Shown one piece after another: positions 62,441-64,000 of a stretch of 64,000 nucleotides of DNA; the stretch's first letter is position 1, and every line of letters starts with the position of its first letter. The notes under the pieces were generated by a model that saw only the letters and a list, made by a program, of their open reading frames with translations, was not told where the DNA came from and did not search any database. Source of the stretch: Actinomycetes bacterium (GTDB lineage: Bacteria > Actinomycetota > Acidimicrobiia > IMCC26256 > PALSA-610); NCBI GenBank assembly GCA_025360585.1, contig JANYBW010000033.1:1-64000 (forward strand), given 5' to 3'. Both the position numbers and the translations under genes were made by a program.

Positions 62441-63076
62441 GTGACTAGCGTCGATCGGTCAGCAGAAATTTCGCAACTCGGTGAACGTGCACGAAGCGCA
62501 TTTGAGGCCAAGCACCAAGCACGCGAAGCCACGATCGGTGCCGCTCGGAAAACCATCCAAGCCTGTGCCGCCTCGATTCGCGCTACGCACCGTGGAGAGT
62601 TCGACTTAGCCGATTCGCTCGCCGACGACGCTGAGACCGCTTTGCGCGGTGCCGAGATGGCCACCGCCGATGTACCCGAAGTACGAGCGACGGGCCCGTT
62701 GGCCGATGCCAAAAAGGAATACGCTGAGGCGCGGCTTACACTCGCGTTCGTGCGGGGCGACGCCTTGGCCGGCCCCGACGAACTCGGGATCGAAATCGCT
62801 CCTTATCTCAACGGCATGGCCGAAGCCGCTTCGGAATTACGTCGCCAAATCCTGGACTGTTTGCGGCGTGGAGAGCTCGAGCGTGGCGAAGAGCTGATGG
62901 TGGTCATGGACGACGTCTATTCCGTGCTCGTGACAATTGATTATCCCGACGGTGTCACTGGTGGGCTGCGGCGAACGACCGACGCGCTACGAGCAGTCTT
63001 GGAGCGCACTCGCGGTGATCTCACCACGACGGTGGTGGCGACGCGGCTACAAGCGGCGATCGAGTCCGCCCGCTAG
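62441..63076 (+). CDS. Translin-family protein
   Basis: A 211-residue all-helical protein of the translin type. The C-terminal signature is strong: ELRRQILDCLRRGELERGEE, MVVMDDVYSVLVTIDYPDGV and TGGLRRTTDALRAVLERTRG. The N-terminal ARSAFEAKHQAREATIGAAR is also typical. Translin binds single-stranded nucleic acid and, with its partner TRAX, forms an RNase in eukaryotes. The Glu/Asp cluster MDDVY could be part of a nuclease site, but activity cannot be read. It starts with GTG 5 nt after the SepX-like gene and likely shares its transcript. Confidence 0.85.
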   Translation: MTSVDRSAEISQLGERARSAFEAKHQAREATIGAARKTIQACAASIRATHRGEFDLADSLADDAETALRGAEMATADVPEVRATGPLADAKKEYAEARLTLAFVRGDALAGPDELGIEIAPYLNGMAEAASELRRQILDCLRRGELERGEELMVVMDDVYSVLVTIDYPDGVTGGLRRTTDALRAVLERTRGDLTTTVVATRLQAAIESAR

Positions 63077-63333
63077 CGACACGAGCCGTCCGGCGGGCTC
63101 GTCGTGGTCTGACATTGGGCCGTCGTTACGGTCGTGCGTTGGGCCACGCCGTGCAACGGGACGACGGTTGCTCTGACATTTGGCCGTCGTTGCCCACGTT
63201 CGCTCGACCGCGGGTGAACAGGCGCAACTGGGCCCGACAAGTCTCCGCCCTGCCGGCCGTCTAAACGACCACCAGAATCGCGGCGCGGGTGCGAAACCCT
63301 GAAATCTCGGTGATAAGTTTCTGGCTCCCAAAC
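63077..63333. other. Intergenic region before tRNA-Ala with direct repeats
   Basis: About 257 nt with no gene. A hairpin (ACGAGCC...GGCTCGT, near 63081-63102) follows the translin-type stop. A 20-nt direct repeat, TCTGACATTGGGCCGTCGTT, occurs at 63108-63127 and, with one change, at 63172-63191. The purpose is unknown; it may be an old insertion scar or a promoter element of the tRNA. Confidence 0.6.
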
Positions 63334-63409
63334 GGGGGTGTAGCTCAGCTGGTAGAGCGCTACGTTCGCATCGTAGAAGTCGTCGGTTCGAGTCCGGTCA
63401 CCTCCACCA
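63334..63409 (+). tRNA. tRNA-Ala, anticodon CGC
   Basis: A full cloverleaf. The acceptor GGGGGTG pairs with CACCTCC (one G-U). The D arm is GCTCAGCTGGTAGAGC, the anticodon stem CTACG/CGTAG encloses TTCGCAT with anticodon CGC at 63367-63369, and the T arm is GTCGG-TTCGAGT-CCGGT. The terminal CCA is encoded (63407-63409). It decodes GCG. An integrase gene follows at 63511, so the 3' end is the likely integration site. Confidence 0.96.
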
Positions 63410-63452
63410 AGTAAGCCCAGGTCAGAGCATTGCGAGTCCGTCTGATCCGGAC

Positions 63453-63493
63453 ACAAACGGTGTCAACGGACCGTTTGTCAACCCGATGTCAAC
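63453..63493 (+). repeat. Repeats between tRNA-Ala and integrase gene
   Basis: TGTCAAC occurs three times in one direction (63461-63467, 63476-63482 and 63487-63493). An inverted repeat, ACAAACGG / CCGTTTGT (63453-63478), overlaps the first two. These may be arm-type integrase sites or an operator of the integrase gene. Confidence 0.6.
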
Positions 63494-63510
63494 CGGGTAC
63501 CCTCGATCGC

Positions 63511-64000
63511 ATGCGTGGGCATATGCGAAAACGAGGCGAGAGCTGGCAGCTGATTGTCTCTGGCGGTGCTGATGGCGTGACGGGTCGACGTCGCCAGGTC
63601 AGCAAGACCGTGAAGGGCACAAAGAAGGAAGCTGAAGCCGAGCTCGCCAAGATGCTGGTGTCGGCGGGGGAGGGCACGAACGTCTCGACGAACGCGACGA
63701 TGGCCGACCTTCTTGCCAAATGGATTGAGACGGTCGGCCCCGATTGGTCGCCGAGCACGTTTCAGGTGACGCAGTGGTACTGCGATGGCTACATCCTCCC
63801 AGCGCTGGGCAGCATGCCGTTGCGAAAGATCACCACGGCCAAGCTCGATCAGTTCTACGCGGCGATGCGTAAGGAGGGTGGGCGAGGAGGCAAGGCGCTG
63901 GAGGCTCGAACGGTGCGGCGTGCGCACAGCATTGTTGGCGCGGCATTGCAACAGGCGGTGCGATGGGGATGGATCGGCGTGAATCCGGCCACGAACGCCT
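63511..64000 (+). CDS. Tyrosine recombinase (phage-type integrase), N-terminal part
   Basis: An open frame of 163 codons running off the right edge. The protein starts MRGHMRKRGESWQLIVSGG, an AP2-like arm-DNA-binding domain (about 1-55, with VKGTKKEAEAELAKMLVSAG). The SAM-like core-binding domain follows (MADLLAKWIETVGPDWSPST, LPALGSMPLRKITTAKLDQF and a helix ending AVRWGWIGVNPATNA). The catalytic R-H-R-Y part lies outside the window. The order tRNA-Ala then integrase in the same direction is the standard arrangement of an element integrated at a tRNA 3' end. The ATG at 63511 is used; an ATG at 63523 is possible. Confidence 0.93.
   Translation, partial: MRGHMRKRGESWQLIVSGGADGVTGRRRQVSKTVKGTKKEAEAELAKMLVSAGEGTNVSTNATMADLLAKWIETVGPDWSPSTFQVTQWYCDGYILPALGSMPLRKITTAKLDQFYAAMRKEGGRGGKALEARTVRRAHSIVGAALQQAVRWGWIGVNPATNA

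Noticed and set aside
63073-63456. Minus-strand frame with G-D-R-T-R-T-D-D over tRNA-Ala
   Set aside because: The same tRNA-antisense artefact as at 7.7 kb.

Overview
The window looks like chromosomal DNA of a moderately GC-rich member of the Actinomycetota, most likely class Acidimicrobiia (inference). Markers are a WhiB regulator, the actinobacterial coproheme decarboxylase HemQ, an F420-type luciferase-like oxidoreductase, glucosyl-3-phosphoglycerate synthase (GpgS), the amt-glnK-glnD operon, a PAC2 protein, DUF3263, a LytR_C protein and a SepX/GlpR-like membrane protein. Most genes are ordinary core genes in short operons with 1-4 nt overlaps (ATGA, GTGA). The strands are mixed and GTG/TTG starts are common.

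Layout. 0-4 kb: a GNAT acetyltransferase cut by the left edge, FMN and F420 flavoenzymes, a tandem SnoaL-like pair and a Crp-family regulator. 4-8 kb: ispD-ispF-cysS-rlmB and tRNA-Thr(TGT). 8-13 kb: LytR_C protein, sugar-dehydrogenase-like lipoprotein, M20 amidohydrolase, glycerate kinase facing gpgS. 13-15 kb: a SAM-I riboswitch ahead of a threonine-synthase-like enzyme and a sulfur-carrier protein ending in Gly-Gly-Cys, which reads as a homocysteine (methionine) pathway. 15-17 kb: DtxR-type regulator and FTR1 iron permease with duplicated operators. 17-19 kb: groEL behind two CIRCE elements and ahead of a strong terminator. 19-30 kb: LppX-like lipoprotein, hemQ, NIL protein, a 1156-residue PAS/GAF/GGDEF/EAL protein, amt-glnK-glnD and a Nudix hydrolase. 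30-46 kb: metallo-beta-lactamase-fold and M20 hydrolases, PAC2 and kinase-like genes, whiB, a LysR regulator, envelope-lipid genes, tldD-pmbA, uppP, a SAF protein, MTA phosphorylase and fmdB.

46-63 kb is the most unusual stretch. plsY and galU-moeA lead to moaA, then a 5.9-kb gene for a secreted protein with twelve fibronectin III modules and a Gly-rich tail, then a UnbV-like FG-GAP protein, an unknown lipoprotein and a UnbU/RnfD-like membrane protein. After these come moaC, a SepX/GlpR-like gene and a translin-family gene. In other actinobacteria galU-moeA(glp)-moaC-sepX lie together, so the secreted-protein block appears to have split a conserved cell-division and molybdopterin neighbourhood. 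The right edge holds tRNA-Ala(CGC), followed at once by a tyrosine-integrase gene that runs out of the window: the start of an integrated element.

Best candidates for a little-described system are (1) the riboswitch-controlled MetM/MetO-like pair with a masked sulfur carrier, (2) the UnbV / His-Trp lipoprotein / UnbU cassette without an enediyne synthase, and (3) the duplicated or displaced CIRCE and iron-type operators. All assignments come from reading motifs; no database search was run.
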